From NCBI GenBank assembly GCA_937937585.1, contig CALDCB010000012.1, positions 214,587-278,586 of the forward strand: a DNA stretch of 64,000 nucleotides, read 5' to 3'. Position 1 is the first letter of the stretch. Each line of letters begins with the position of its first letter. The stretch is from an uncultured Coriobacteriaceae bacterium (GTDB lineage: Bacteria; Actinomycetota; Coriobacteriia; Coriobacteriales; Eggerthellaceae). Below, one piece after another: positions 43,104 to 51,843 of this stretch. Under the pieces are notes generated by a model. That model did no database searches. It saw nothing but the letters and a program-made list of their open reading frames with translations, and was not told the origin of the DNA. The translations under genes and the position numbers were made by a program.

Positions 43104-44186
43104 ATGGCAATTACTGATGAGCTCGCCCAGCTGCGCGTCGAGACGCTTGCCGCGATCGAGGCGGCGCAGACGACTGCCGCGCTCGACGAGGTGCGCGTGG
43201 CCGTCGTGGGCAAGTCCGGCTCGCTTACGGGCTACTTGCGCAACATGGGCAACGTCGCGAAGGAAGAGCGCGCTACGGTTGGCAAGACCGTGAACGAGGT
43301 TCGCAACGCAGTCGAGGCGGCGCTTGAAGAGCGCAAGGCCCAGCTCGCTGCAGCCGAGCTCGAAGCTTCCATCAACGCTTCCGCAATCGACATCACGATG
43401 CCCGGCCGCTCTCAGCAGATCGGCACGCGTCATCTGATCAATCGCATCACCGATGAGATCTGCGACATCTTCCTAGGCCTTGGCTACACGGTTGCCACCG
43501 GTCCCGAGGTCGAGACCGACTGGTACAACTTCACGGCCCTGAATGCGCCGGCCGATCATCCCAGCCGCAGCATGCAGGACACCTTCTACGTGCTTGATCG
43601 ATCGGGCGACCAGGCTGCAGTCCGCGGCGAGTCCGACGTCCTTTTGCGCACGCAGACCTCCGGCGTTCAGGTCCACTGCATGGAAGACCAGGATCTTCCC
43701 ATTTACGTCATTGCTCCCGGCAAGGTGTATCGCCGCGATGTGGCCGACCCTTCGCATCTGCCCCAGTTCACGCAGTGCGAGGGTTTGGTTGTCGACAAGG
43801 GCATCACCTTCGGCGACCTTAAGGGCACGCTTGAACATTTCTGCAAGGCCATGTTCGGCCCCGATCGCAAGACGCGCTTCCGCGCTCACTACTTCCCGTT
43901 CACCGAGCCTTCCGCCGAAGCCGACGTCAGCTGCGGCGTGTGCGGCGGCACGGGTCACACTCACGACGGCGAGCGTTGCCGCATGTGCAAGGGCACGGGT
44001 TGGCTTGAGATCCTGGGTTGCGGCATGGTCGACCCGAACGTCCTTGAGATGTCCGGCATCGACCCCGAAGTTTATTCCGGTTTTGCGTTCGGCGTAGGCG
44101 TCGAGCGCGTTGCGTGCTTGAAGTACAACGTTCCCGACCTGCGTCTTCTGCTGCAGGGCGACATGCGCTTCCTGCGTCAGTTCTAG
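43104..44186 (+). CDS. pheS: Phenylalanyl-tRNA synthetase alpha subunit
   Basis: A 360-residue class II synthetase subunit: an N-terminal coiled coil (residues ~1-85), motif 2 around KVYRRDVADPSHLPQFTQCEG, and motif 3 in GFAFGVGVERVACLKY. A cysteine-rich insert, CGVCGGTG (Cys pairs CxxC) and CRMCKGTG, lies before the catalytic WLEILGCGMVDPNVL. It looks like a small zinc ribbon and is absent in E. coli PheS, though similar inserts occur elsewhere. ATG 43104 follows GGAAAGGCAAAGG. The T-box leader is directly upstream and pheT begins 11 bases downstream. Confidence 0.97.
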   Translation: MAITDELAQLRVETLAAIEAAQTTAALDEVRVAVVGKSGSLTGYLRNMGNVAKEERATVGKTVNEVRNAVEAALEERKAQLAAAELEASINASAIDITMPGRSQQIGTRHLINRITDEICDIFLGLGYTVATGPEVETDWYNFTALNAPADHPSRSMQDTFYVLDRSGDQAAVRGESDVLLRTQTSGVQVHCMEDQDLPIYVIAPGKVYRRDVADPSHLPQFTQCEGLVVDKGITFGDLKGTLEHFCKAMFGPDRKTRFRAHYFPFTEPSAEADVSCGVCGGTGHTHDGERCRMCKGTGWLEILGCGMVDPNVLEMSGIDPEVYSGFAFGVGVERVACLKYNVPDLRLLLQGDMRFLRQF

Positions 44187-44197
44187 GAGGGTGTTGA

Positions 44198-46654
44198 ATG
44201 AAGGTATCTCTTAAGTGGCTCAGCGAGTACGTTGACGTGCCCGCAGACACGCAGGCTTTCTGCGACAGGCTTGACCTTACGGGCACCGGTGTCGAAGGTG
44301 TCGACAAAACCGGCGCCGCGTTCGACCACGTGGTCACGGCCAAGATCGTTTCCAAGAACCCGCATCCCGATTCCGACCATATGTGGGTGTGCATGGTCGA
44401 CGTGGGGCAGACCGGTGCCGACGGCGCCCCCGAGCCCCTTCAGATCGTGTGCGGCGCTCAGAACTTCAACGAGGGCGATCATATCGTCACGGCGCTTGTC
44501 GGCGCCGAGCTTCCCGGCGACGTCAAGATCAAGAAGTCGAAGCTGCGCGGCGTCGTCAGCAACGGCATGAACTGCTCGATGCGCGAGCTTGGCTTGGGCG
44601 GCGACCACGAGGGCATCATGATCCTCCCCGAGGATGCGCCGGTGGGCATGCCCTTTGCCGATTATGCCAAGCTTTCCGATACGGTCCTCGATCTTGAGAT
44701 CACGCCGAACCGTCCCGACTGTCTGTCGATGGTGGGCATGGCTCGAGAGGTTGGCGCGATGTACCGCACGCCGGTCACGTTCCCGCTCTACGAGCTGGAA
44801 GAGGACGCGTCCGAGTCTTCCGTCGACGAGCTTGCCGACGTCGCCATTGCCGACGAGGATCGCTGTCGCCGCTACACCGCTCGCGTCATCAAGAACGTGA
44901 AGATCGGCCCGTCGCCCGACTGGCTGGTCGAGCGCGTGACCGCAGCGGGCGCCCGTTCCATCAACAACGTCGTCGACGTCACCAACTACATCCTGTTCCT
45001 GTTCGGTCAGCCGCTTCATGCGTTCGATTTCGATCGCGTGAAAAGTGCCGACGGCAAGGCGCACATCATCGTGCGTGCCGCGGAAGACGGCGAGAAGCTC
45101 ACCACCCTTGACGGTGAGAACCGCGAGCTTACTTCCGATATGACCGTCATCTCCACGCCCGAGCGCGCCGTTGCGCTGGCCGGCGTCATGGGCGGCCTCG
45201 ATTCCGAGATCACCGATGACACCACCACGGTTCTGCTGGAGACCGCAACCTTCAGCAGCAGCCACACCAGCCGCACCAGCCGTAATCTGGGCCTGATCAG
45301 CGAGTCGTCCATGCGCTACGAGCGCGGCGTCGACGACAACCCCATCGCCGAGATCGCCGACATGGCCGCAGCCCTTTTGGCTGAGGTTTCCGGCGGCGTC
45401 GTTTTCCCCGGCTTGGTCGACGTTTATCCCACTAAGACGGTTGCCCCCGAACTCAACTTCCGCGTCAATCGTTTCGGTTCGATGATGGGCCTTGACGTGC
45501 CGCGCGCCGACATCGTCGACATCCTCGAGCGCCTTGACTGCGACGTTCAGGACACCCAGGACGCCGACGTCCTGAAGGTCGTTCCGCCCACGTGCCGTCC
45601 CGACCTCGAGCGCGAGATCGATCTTTACGAGGAAGTTTTGCGCCTTTGGGGCATGGACCGCGTCGAGTCGACGCTTCCCGCAAGCCCTGCTCGCGTTGGC
45701 GCCCTGACCGAAGAGCAGAAGCTCATGCGCCTGGTTAACAACAGCATGCGCGCCAGCGGCCTTAACGAGACCATGACGTACTCGTTCGCCGATCCGGACG
45801 AAATCGCCAAGCTGCGTATGAGCACCGAGGGTCTGGGTGATCCGGTTGAGCTTCTGAACCCCATGAACTCCGATCAATCGGTGATGCGCCAAAGCATCAT
45901 CCCCGGCCTGCTGCGCAGTGTCGCTTACAACCAAAGCCATGGCGTGAAGAACGTCCAGCTTTACGAAACCGGCAAGGTTTTCTTCGCTCACGAAGGCAAG
46001 AAGAAGCCTAAGGAGAAGTCGCGCTTGGCAGGCGTTTTGGCCGGCTCCATGCATGACGCCGCTTGGAACGCCCCTGTTGTTCCGTTCGATTTCTTCGATG
46101 GCAAGGGCGTTGTCGAGAACCTGATGCGCGAGCTCGCTGTTCCCAAAGTTCGCTTCAAGGCCGCTACGGCTGAAGAAGCTCCGCACCTGCAGCCTGGTCG
46201 CGCCGCTTTCGTCTACTCGGGTGGCACGCTGCTTGGCTGGCTGGGCGAGCTTCACCCGCTTGCTGTCGATGCATACGAGGCTCAGGCCCCGGTCGTTGCA
46301 TTCGAGCTCGATCTTGAGGCTCTTCAGAAGTCCACGCGCCCCGCGCGCGACTACGTCGACGTTCCGACGTTCCCCGCGGTCAGCACTGACATCGCTTTCA
46401 TCGTGAACGAGGAAGTCACCAATGAGACCATGATGCAGCGCATCAAGTCGGCTGGCGGCAACCTGCTTGGCGAGGCTTGCCTGTTCGATGTGTACCGCGA
46501 TGCCGAGCGCATCGGCGAGGGCAAGAAGTCCATGGCGTACGCGTTCACGTGGCGCACGGCCGACCGCACTCTGACCGGCGAGGAAGTTGACAAAGCCCAG
46601 ACCCGTCTGGTCGAGAAGGTTTCCCGCGCCGTCGGCGCCGAGGTTCGAGGGTAG
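44198..46654 (+). CDS. pheT: Phenylalanyl-tRNA synthetase beta subunit
   Basis: An 818-residue PheT of normal length. It has the N-terminal tRNA-binding (EMAP-like) domain (VTAKIVSKNPHPDSDHMWVC), B3/4 editing domain (NNVVDVTNYILFLFGQPLHA, EITPNRPDCLSMVGMARE), B5 domain (TLPASPARVGALTEEQKL), a core domain, and a C-terminal FDX-anticodon-binding domain (FPAVSTDIAFIVNEEV...FRTADRTLTGEEV-like ending). It pairs with PheS as a heterotetramer. AGGAGGG precedes ATG 44198. The map gene follows 10 bases after its stop. Confidence 0.97.
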   Translation: MKVSLKWLSEYVDVPADTQAFCDRLDLTGTGVEGVDKTGAAFDHVVTAKIVSKNPHPDSDHMWVCMVDVGQTGADGAPEPLQIVCGAQNFNEGDHIVTALVGAELPGDVKIKKSKLRGVVSNGMNCSMRELGLGGDHEGIMILPEDAPVGMPFADYAKLSDTVLDLEITPNRPDCLSMVGMAREVGAMYRTPVTFPLYELEEDASESSVDELADVAIADEDRCRRYTARVIKNVKIGPSPDWLVERVTAAGARSINNVVDVTNYILFLFGQPLHAFDFDRVKSADGKAHIIVRAAEDGEKLTTLDGENRELTSDMTVISTPERAVALAGVMGGLDSEITDDTTTVLLETATFSSSHTSRTSRNLGLISESSMRYERGVDDNPIAEIADMAAALLAEVSGGVVFPGLVDVYPTKTVAPELNFRVNRFGSMMGLDVPRADIVDILERLDCDVQDTQDADVLKVVPPTCRPDLEREIDLYEEVLRLWGMDRVESTLPASPARVGALTEEQKLMRLVNNSMRASGLNETMTYSFADPDEIAKLRMSTEGLGDPVELLNPMNSDQSVMRQSIIPGLLRSVAYNQSHGVKNVQLYETGKVFFAHEGKKKPKEKSRLAGVLAGSMHDAAWNAPVVPFDFFDGKGVVENLMRELAVPKVRFKAATAEEAPHLQPGRAAFVYSGGTLLGWLGELHPLAVDAYEAQAPVVAFELDLEALQKSTRPARDYVDVPTFPAVSTDIAFIVNEEVTNETMMQRIKSAGGNLLGEACLFDVYRDAERIGEGKKSMAYAFTWRTADRTLTGEEVDKAQTRLVEKVSRAVGAEVRG

Positions 46655-46664
46655 GCGACGCTTG

Positions 46665-47549
46665 ATGTTCGACGACATGAAATCGCCCGGTCGCAACGAC
46701 GAATGCTGGTGCGGCAGCGGTAAGAAATACAAGAAGTGCCATCTTAACGCCGATGAGCGCATGGAAGAGCTTTTCGAGCAGGGTTTCGAGGTTCCCGATC
46801 GAACCCTGCTGAAAACCCCTGCCGATATCGAGGGCATCAAGCGTTCCGCCGAGGTGAACATCGGCTCGTTGGACTACGTGGCCGAGCGCATCAAGGCTGG
46901 CGTTTCGACCGAAGAGATCGACAAGTGGGTTTACGACTATTGCATCGAGCATGACGCGATCCCGGCAGATCTGAACTACGAGGGTTTCCCGAAGAGCGTC
47001 TGCACGTCCATCAATGAGGTTGTGTGCCATGGCATCCCTTCGCCTGACGACGTGCTGAAGGAAGGCGATATCGTCAACGTTGACATGTCCACCATCAAGG
47101 ACGGTTATTATTCGGATTCTTCTCGCATGTTCTGCATCGGCGAGGTCGATCCCGAGCATAAGCGCCTGGTCGAGGTCACGCGCGAAGCGGTTCAGGCCGG
47201 CTTGGACGCGATTCGTCCTTGGGGCTTCCTTGGCGATGTCGGCCACGCGGTTAACAAAGTATGCACCGATGCCGGCTTCACGGTTGTTCGCGAGTTCGGC
47301 GGCCACGGCATCGGACACGAGTTCCACGAGGATCCGTGGGTCAGCTTCACGTCCGAGCCAGGTACCGGCATGATCTTGGTTCCGGGCCTGTGCTTCACCA
47401 TTGAGCCCATGGTCAATCTGGGCGCTCAGGAGATCGATATGAGCGATCCGAACGGCTGGACCGTGCGCACGGTTGATGGCAGACCCACCGCCCAGTGGGA
47501 GGTACAGGTTGTGGTGACGGAAACCGGTTACGAACTGATTTCTTGGTAA
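46665..47549 (+). CDS. map: Methionine aminopeptidase type I with N-terminal SEC-C motif
   Basis: A 294-residue enzyme that removes the initiator methionine from nascent proteins. The N-terminus (GRNDECWCGSGKKYKKCH) is a SEC-C zinc motif (CxCx8CH), probably for ribosome contact. The catalytic core shows the metal ligands: Asp in NVDMSTIKDGYYSDS (two Asp), His in GGHGIGHEFHEDP, Glu in FTIEPMV and Glu in QWEVQVVVTE. It starts at ATG 46665, or possibly TTG 46662. It follows pheT by 10 bases, so it is likely co-transcribed. Confidence 0.93.
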   Translation: MFDDMKSPGRNDECWCGSGKKYKKCHLNADERMEELFEQGFEVPDRTLLKTPADIEGIKRSAEVNIGSLDYVAERIKAGVSTEEIDKWVYDYCIEHDAIPADLNYEGFPKSVCTSINEVVCHGIPSPDDVLKEGDIVNVDMSTIKDGYYSDSSRMFCIGEVDPEHKRLVEVTREAVQAGLDAIRPWGFLGDVGHAVNKVCTDAGFTVVREFGGHGIGHEFHEDPWVSFTSEPGTGMILVPGLCFTIEPMVNLGAQEIDMSDPNGWTVRTVDGRPTAQWEVQVVVTETGYELISW

Positions 47550-47552
47550 ACA

Positions 47553-47582
47553 CAAACAAATGTTCGTATTCTGTGGTATAGT
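47553..47582 (+). promoter_or_regulatory. LexA-like SOS box overlapping an extended -10 promoter
   Basis: CAAACAAATGTTCG (47553-47566) matches the Gram-positive LexA consensus CGAACRNRYGTTYG at 13 of 14 positions. An extended -10, TGGTATAGT (47574-47582), follows at a distance that would let LexA block polymerase. The next gene is the small antitoxin-like gene at 47697. Confidence 0.5.
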
Positions 47583-47696
47583 GTTCGTAGACAATTCAAC
47601 GAGCGCTATACCACTTTCTTTTTGGTGCAGCCCACTGAAACGCCCCGCGATTTCACCGAACGCTCGTGCTTTTTTTCATCGGGAAAGGGGTTATCA

Positions 47697-47891
47697 ATGG
47701 AACTCATCGCATCGGAAGGCATTGCTAGTATTCGCTCTTTCTTGAACTTCGTCAGCTTGTCGGATGAACCCGTCATCGTCACGCAGAATGGGCAAGAGTG
47801 TCTTGTGGCCATGACGCCGGATGTGCTCGATCGCCTGCTGTTCGACGTTAACCTGCTGAATTGGTCCGAACGGTCCATAAGCGATTATTAG
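47697..47891 (+). CDS. Small Phd/YefM-like antitoxin domain protein, no partner toxin
   Basis: A 64-residue protein, MELIASEGIASIRSFLNFVS, then LSDEPVIVTQNGQECLVAMTPDVLDRLL. The 'S....L..V....EPVIVT.NG...V.M....LDRL' pattern is that of the Phd/YefM antitoxin DNA-binding domain; the toxin-neutralising tail is short. AAAGGGG precedes ATG 47697. No toxin gene follows: the next gene is on the other strand 43 bases away. A LexA-like box lies upstream, so it may be a DNA-damage-responsive orphan. ACGAGCG (47598-47604) and CGCTCGT (47662-47668) plus a T-run in its leader could act as an attenuator. Confidence 0.65.
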   Translation: MELIASEGIASIRSFLNFVSLSDEPVIVTQNGQECLVAMTPDVLDRLLFDVNLLNWSERSISDY

Positions 47892-47934
47892 ATTTCAGGT
47901 ATGTTGGCTCTGAACGGGCTCAAGACCCTCTACG

Positions 47935-49206
47935 CTATCGTTGCTGTGCTAGGCGTTGCTTGTTTCGCGCCAAGTTGACCAGCGGCTCCAAGAACGGACG
48001 CTCGTCTTCTTCGAGTCCCTGCTTTGCCATTTCCAGCAGTTCTGTAACGGCTAGCTGTGCGGGCTTCCCATAGGCGGTTCCGTCGTAGCCATGCGAAGCA
48101 AGGTTCGTTCTTGTTGTGGCAATGTCGCTTGTTTCCACGTTGCAATACAGCGCGTCAAGTCGGTCCAGGTTCTTTTCGCAATACAGAAGGCCTTTGATCA
48201 GTGAGGCATATGCGGCCACATAGGGTGCCGGCATCGAGTCTGCGGGCCTGATCTCCAGATAGGTTTTCACTCGAACGTCGGTGAACAGCATCGATAGGGC
48301 ATGTTCTATTTCATGATGGTTCATCAGCGTGGTTGCGTACACTTCACCGAACGTTTCGGCTGTGGGGCGGTAGTCGTCACCGTCTGGCACAAGTATCGCC
48401 GGGGTATCAAGCACGAACGCTGCGTAACTCTGAAGTGAGAAGCCCTTGTCGGCCACGTTCGGAACGCTTTCGCACCTGTCGGGGTCGCAGTAATGCCATA
48501 CGTCAGCCCTCATCATGGGATGGCTGCTTGGCTCGTTTTCGAAAACGGGCGTGTTGTCGCATAGAAGAGTAAGCAAAGGGGCAAGTATCGATGCAAGGCG
48601 CAGCTTTCTTAAGCAGTCCGCCTCCGAAAAGAAGTCGACCGATATTTGGGTTGCGGCGCTGCAGCGCATCATGCGCCTTCCGTAGTCGCCGATTCGAGCG
48701 AAGTAGGCGTCCATGAACGCATAGCGCTTTTTCGGAATAAGCTCGATGTCGGCGGCAATGCCGTGGGGCCTATATCCGAATGCCACAATGCGCTCGTCGT
48801 AGGGGGCCAGAGCTTCCGACACGGTGCGGACGAACCGTTCGAAATCCTTCTGAATCGAGCAAACTTTATCGTACGGGCCCGAAGAAAGCTCAACTTGGGC
48901 GCCTGGTTCAAGGGTCACGCTTTGGCCGTCCCTTGCAGCGCCGATAAGTTCGCCGTCGGTTCCGTAGGTTTTCAGGGGGAAGGCGCCGGAAAGCTCGTTA
49001 AGAAGCCAATCAACGCCGTGTTCGTCGCTGAACATCACCGGTTCGTTGTTGTTTTTCGCAATGAAGTGCTCAACCTCAACGCCAAGCTTGCCGCCGACGT
49101 TTCGAGGCTTAATACCTTCTTTGATGTACTCGACGATGGCGTCAATGTTCGCTTGGCGCATAGGTTGCTTGGGGTCGTCGATGTTGAGTTCGAGTGGCTT
49201 GACCAT
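47935..49206 (-). CDS. gshA: Glutamate-cysteine ligase, GCS2 family
   Basis: A 423-residue enzyme of the plant/alphaproteobacterial-type glutamate-cysteine ligase (GCS2) family. It has GVEVEHFIAKNNN near the N-terminus for Glu/metal binding, TLEPGAQVELSSGP, RMMRCSAATQISVDFFSE and LEIRPADSMPAPYVAAYASL. It should join glutamate to cysteine with ATP. No glutathione synthetase gene is nearby, so the end product may be gamma-glutamylcysteine itself, or the enzyme may act on another amine as EgtA does. ATG 49206 is preceded by AAAGGGC. It is divergent from argC with 257 bases between. Confidence 0.78.
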   Translation of the reverse strand: MVKPLELNIDDPKQPMRQANIDAIVEYIKEGIKPRNVGGKLGVEVEHFIAKNNNEPVMFSDEHGVDWLLNELSGAFPLKTYGTDGELIGAARDGQSVTLEPGAQVELSSGPYDKVCSIQKDFERFVRTVSEALAPYDERIVAFGYRPHGIAADIELIPKKRYAFMDAYFARIGDYGRRMMRCSAATQISVDFFSEADCLRKLRLASILAPLLTLLCDNTPVFENEPSSHPMMRADVWHYCDPDRCESVPNVADKGFSLQSYAAFVLDTPAILVPDGDDYRPTAETFGEVYATTLMNHHEIEHALSMLFTDVRVKTYLEIRPADSMPAPYVAAYASLIKGLLYCEKNLDRLDALYCNVETSDIATTRTNLASHGYDGTAYGKPAQLAVTELLEMAKQGLEEDERPFLEPLVNLARNKQRLAQQR

Positions 49207-49361
49207 GCGGTCCGCAGCCCTTTCTTATGTGGTGGTGCCAATGGCATATACGATACCGCAAAATCAAGGGCATGGCTCCCGCTCGGACGAAACCGACAAC
49301 TTGCCTTTGTCAAACTCGGAAGGGAGGCAAGCTCCCGAAACATAATGGAAACCTAGCGTCG

Positions 49362-49390
49362 TTGATAGCGTGAAATCCTTGAAATAACAT
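49362..49390 (+). promoter_or_regulatory. Promoter of the arginine operon
   Basis: TTGATA (49362-49367), a 17-base spacer and TAACAT (49385-49390). A leader of about 70 bases with GGGGTTTTTT and a small GCCTT/AAGGC stem follows before argC. No certain ARG box was recognised. Confidence 0.6.
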
Positions 49391-49463
49391 CAGGGGTTTT
49401 TTACGATGCCTTAAAGGCGCAAAAAGATGCTTTTTGCCGATATGTGGAAAGGAAGCGGTGGGA

Positions 49464-50522
49464 ATGTCCATTAAAGCCGGCGTTATCGGAGCAGCAGGAT
49501 TTGCGGGTGCCGAATTGGTGCGCCTTTTGCTGCGACATCCCGGCTTCGAGTTGGTCGCGGCAACCTCTAACGAGCTTGCCGGAAAACCCGTTTCCGATGT
49601 GTACCCGCTGTTCACGGGAAGAACCGATCTGGCGTTCTCCCGTCATGACGGCCCTGTTCTCGACCAGTGCGAGGTTGTCTTCTTGGCGGTTCCTCATACC
49701 GCTGCGTTGAATCACGCCCCGGGTTTCATGGAGCGTGGCATCAGCGTTGTCGACCTTTCGGCTGATTTCAGGTTCGAAGACCCGTCTCTTTACGAGCAGT
49801 GGTACAAGGTCAAACATACCCAAACAAAACTTCTGTCGGAGCGGACCTTTGGGCAGCCCGAACTGTTCCCGCAGGGCCTTGCGGCCGCGCGCGAATATCG
49901 TGCTGCGGGCAATCCTGTTCTCGTCGGTTGCCCGGGTTGCTATCCGACAGCCACCTCGCTTGCCGCCGCTCCCGCTCTTCGTGCGGGTTTGGTTGGCAAC
50001 GGCCTTATCGTGGCCGATGCCATCTCGGGCGTTTCCGGTGCCGGCAAGAAGGCGACCGAGCGCACCCACTTTTGCTTTGCGAACGAAAACGTCGAAGCTT
50101 ACGGCGTCAGCAGTCATCGTCATACTCCCGAAATCGAGCAGATCCTGAGTATTCCGGGGAGACTTGTCTTCACGCCTCATCTTGCACCTTATAACCGAGG
50201 ACTCCTTTCGACTGTCACGCTGCCCTTGGTTGATTCTTCGGTTTCCCAAGATGCCGTTCACTCCATGTATCAGGAGTTTTACCGCGACGCAGCGTTCGTG
50301 AAAGTTCTCGACGGCGCCGCGCAACCCAAGACGTCTTCGGTCGCAGGAACTAATTTCGCGCATGTCAACGTTGTGGTCGATCAGCGCGTTGGCGCTATTG
50401 TCGCTACGTGCGCCATTGACAACGTCGGCAAGGGTGCGGCAGGTCAGGCGGTTCAGTGCGCCAATTTGGTTTTCGGGTTCAACGAGGCTGACGGTCTTGA
50501 ATCGTTCGGCATTCCAGCATAG
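49464..50522 (+). CDS. argC: N-acetyl-gamma-glutamyl-phosphate reductase
   Basis: A 352-residue NADPH-dependent reductase, third step of arginine synthesis. It has MSIKAGVIGAAGFAGAELVR (Rossmann start), the active-site Cys in VGCPGCYPTATSLA, and HRHTPEIEQ. I use ATG 49464 (GGTGGGA and GGAAAGG upstream) rather than an upstream frame start at 49434, because the Rossmann strand begins right after it. It is first in the argC-J-B-D cluster; argJ starts 10 bases beyond the stop. Confidence 0.97.
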   Translation: MSIKAGVIGAAGFAGAELVRLLLRHPGFELVAATSNELAGKPVSDVYPLFTGRTDLAFSRHDGPVLDQCEVVFLAVPHTAALNHAPGFMERGISVVDLSADFRFEDPSLYEQWYKVKHTQTKLLSERTFGQPELFPQGLAAAREYRAAGNPVLVGCPGCYPTATSLAAAPALRAGLVGNGLIVADAISGVSGAGKKATERTHFCFANENVEAYGVSSHRHTPEIEQILSIPGRLVFTPHLAPYNRGLLSTVTLPLVDSSVSQDAVHSMYQEFYRDAAFVKVLDGAAQPKTSSVAGTNFAHVNVVVDQRVGAIVATCAIDNVGKGAAGQAVQCANLVFGFNEADGLESFGIPA

Positions 50523-50532
50523 CGAGGGAATT

Positions 50533-51843
50533 ATGAGTCAATCTGTCATCGAGAACGAGTTCGCACCCCTTTCGTTAAACGTTGGCGAGATCGACCAGAC
50601 CGGTTTATCGCCTATCGAGGACGGTGGTGTTTCCAGCGCATTGGGCTTTAAAGCTGCAGGCATTCATGCGGGGTTCCGTGCCGACCCCGACAGGCTTGAT
50701 TACGGTCTCGTTGTGGCCGACCAGCCTTGTCCGGCAGCGGCAACGTTCACTACCAATGTGTTCTGTGCAGCTCCGGTCATCGTTTCCCGCCAGCACCTGA
50801 ACGGCCAATCGTTTGGCTTGGCGCGAGCCGTCTCTATTAATTCAGGAATCGCAAATGCAGCTACAGGCGAGGTCGGGTTGCAAACTGCTCAGGCTTCTTG
50901 TCGGATCGTGGCGGATGCCGTTGGCTGCACTGCCGACGAAGTTTTGGTGGCGTCTACGGGGGTCATCGGCCAGCATCTTGATCTTCTTCCGTTCCAGTCT
51001 GGTGCTCCTGCTGCGGTCGCGTCGCTTTCTCGCGACGGCGGTGACGCCGCTGCTCGCGCTATCATGACGACCGACACCCATTCAAAGCAGTACGCTGTTT
51101 CGTTCTCGGGCGACGGCATCGGATACCCTGGTGCGGTTTTCACCGTGGGTGGAATGGCGAAGGGTGCCGGCATGATCATGCCCAACATGGCAACCATGAT
51201 CTCTGTTATCACCACTGACGCTCCCGTGAAGGCCGACTTCCTGCATGATGTTCTCGTTCGCTGCGTAAACAAGTCGTTCAATAGGGTTACCGTCGATTCC
51301 GACACTTCAACAAACGACTCTTGCTTCCTTATGGCAAGCGGCGCTGCTGCGCCCGAGCAGGGATATTTCGAGCCAGACGCACCGGCTGGTCAGATGTTCG
51401 AGCGTGCCGTCATGTGCGTGTGCGCTTCGCTGGCGCGCGAGATGGCTGCCGATGGCGAAGGCGCAACGCGCCTTGTTTTGGTGCGTGTGGCGGGTGCCGC
51501 CACCGATGCCGACGCCGATGCGGCGGCAAGGACCGTTGCCAACTCCCCCTTGGTTAAGACGGCGATTTTCGGTCACGATGCAAATTGGGGAAGGATCGCC
51601 GGCGCCCTTGGCCGCTCCGGCGCTCGTTTTAATCAAGAAGATGTTTCCATTGACATTCTTGGGCTTCCCGTTTGCAGGCAGGGTCTAACTGTGCCTTTTG
51701 ACGAGGAAGAGGCGCTTCGACGATTCGAGCGCCCAGAGATCGACATCGATGTCGATCTGGGCGCGGGCGAATGCCAATCGATGATGTGGACGTGCGATTT
51801 CTCGTACGAGTATGTGAAAATCAATGGAGAGTACCGTTCATGA
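50533..51843 (+). CDS. argJ: Glutamate N-acetyltransferase/amino-acid acetyltransferase
   Basis: A 436-residue ArgJ, made as a precursor that cleaves itself at the Ala-Thr bond in GAGMIMPNMATMISVITTDA; the new N-terminal Thr is the nucleophile. Other family segments are INSGIANAATG, DSDTSTNDSC and the ending WTCDFSYEYVKINGEYRS. It recycles the acetyl group from N-acetylornithine to glutamate. No argE is present, which fits the cyclic pathway. The stop overlaps argB (ATGA). Confidence 0.96.
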   Translation: MSQSVIENEFAPLSLNVGEIDQTGLSPIEDGGVSSALGFKAAGIHAGFRADPDRLDYGLVVADQPCPAAATFTTNVFCAAPVIVSRQHLNGQSFGLARAVSINSGIANAATGEVGLQTAQASCRIVADAVGCTADEVLVASTGVIGQHLDLLPFQSGAPAAVASLSRDGGDAAARAIMTTDTHSKQYAVSFSGDGIGYPGAVFTVGGMAKGAGMIMPNMATMISVITTDAPVKADFLHDVLVRCVNKSFNRVTVDSDTSTNDSCFLMASGAAAPEQGYFEPDAPAGQMFERAVMCVCASLAREMAADGEGATRLVLVRVAGAATDADADAAARTVANSPLVKTAIFGHDANWGRIAGALGRSGARFNQEDVSIDILGLPVCRQGLTVPFDEEEALRRFERPEIDIDVDLGAGECQSMMWTCDFSYEYVKINGEYRS

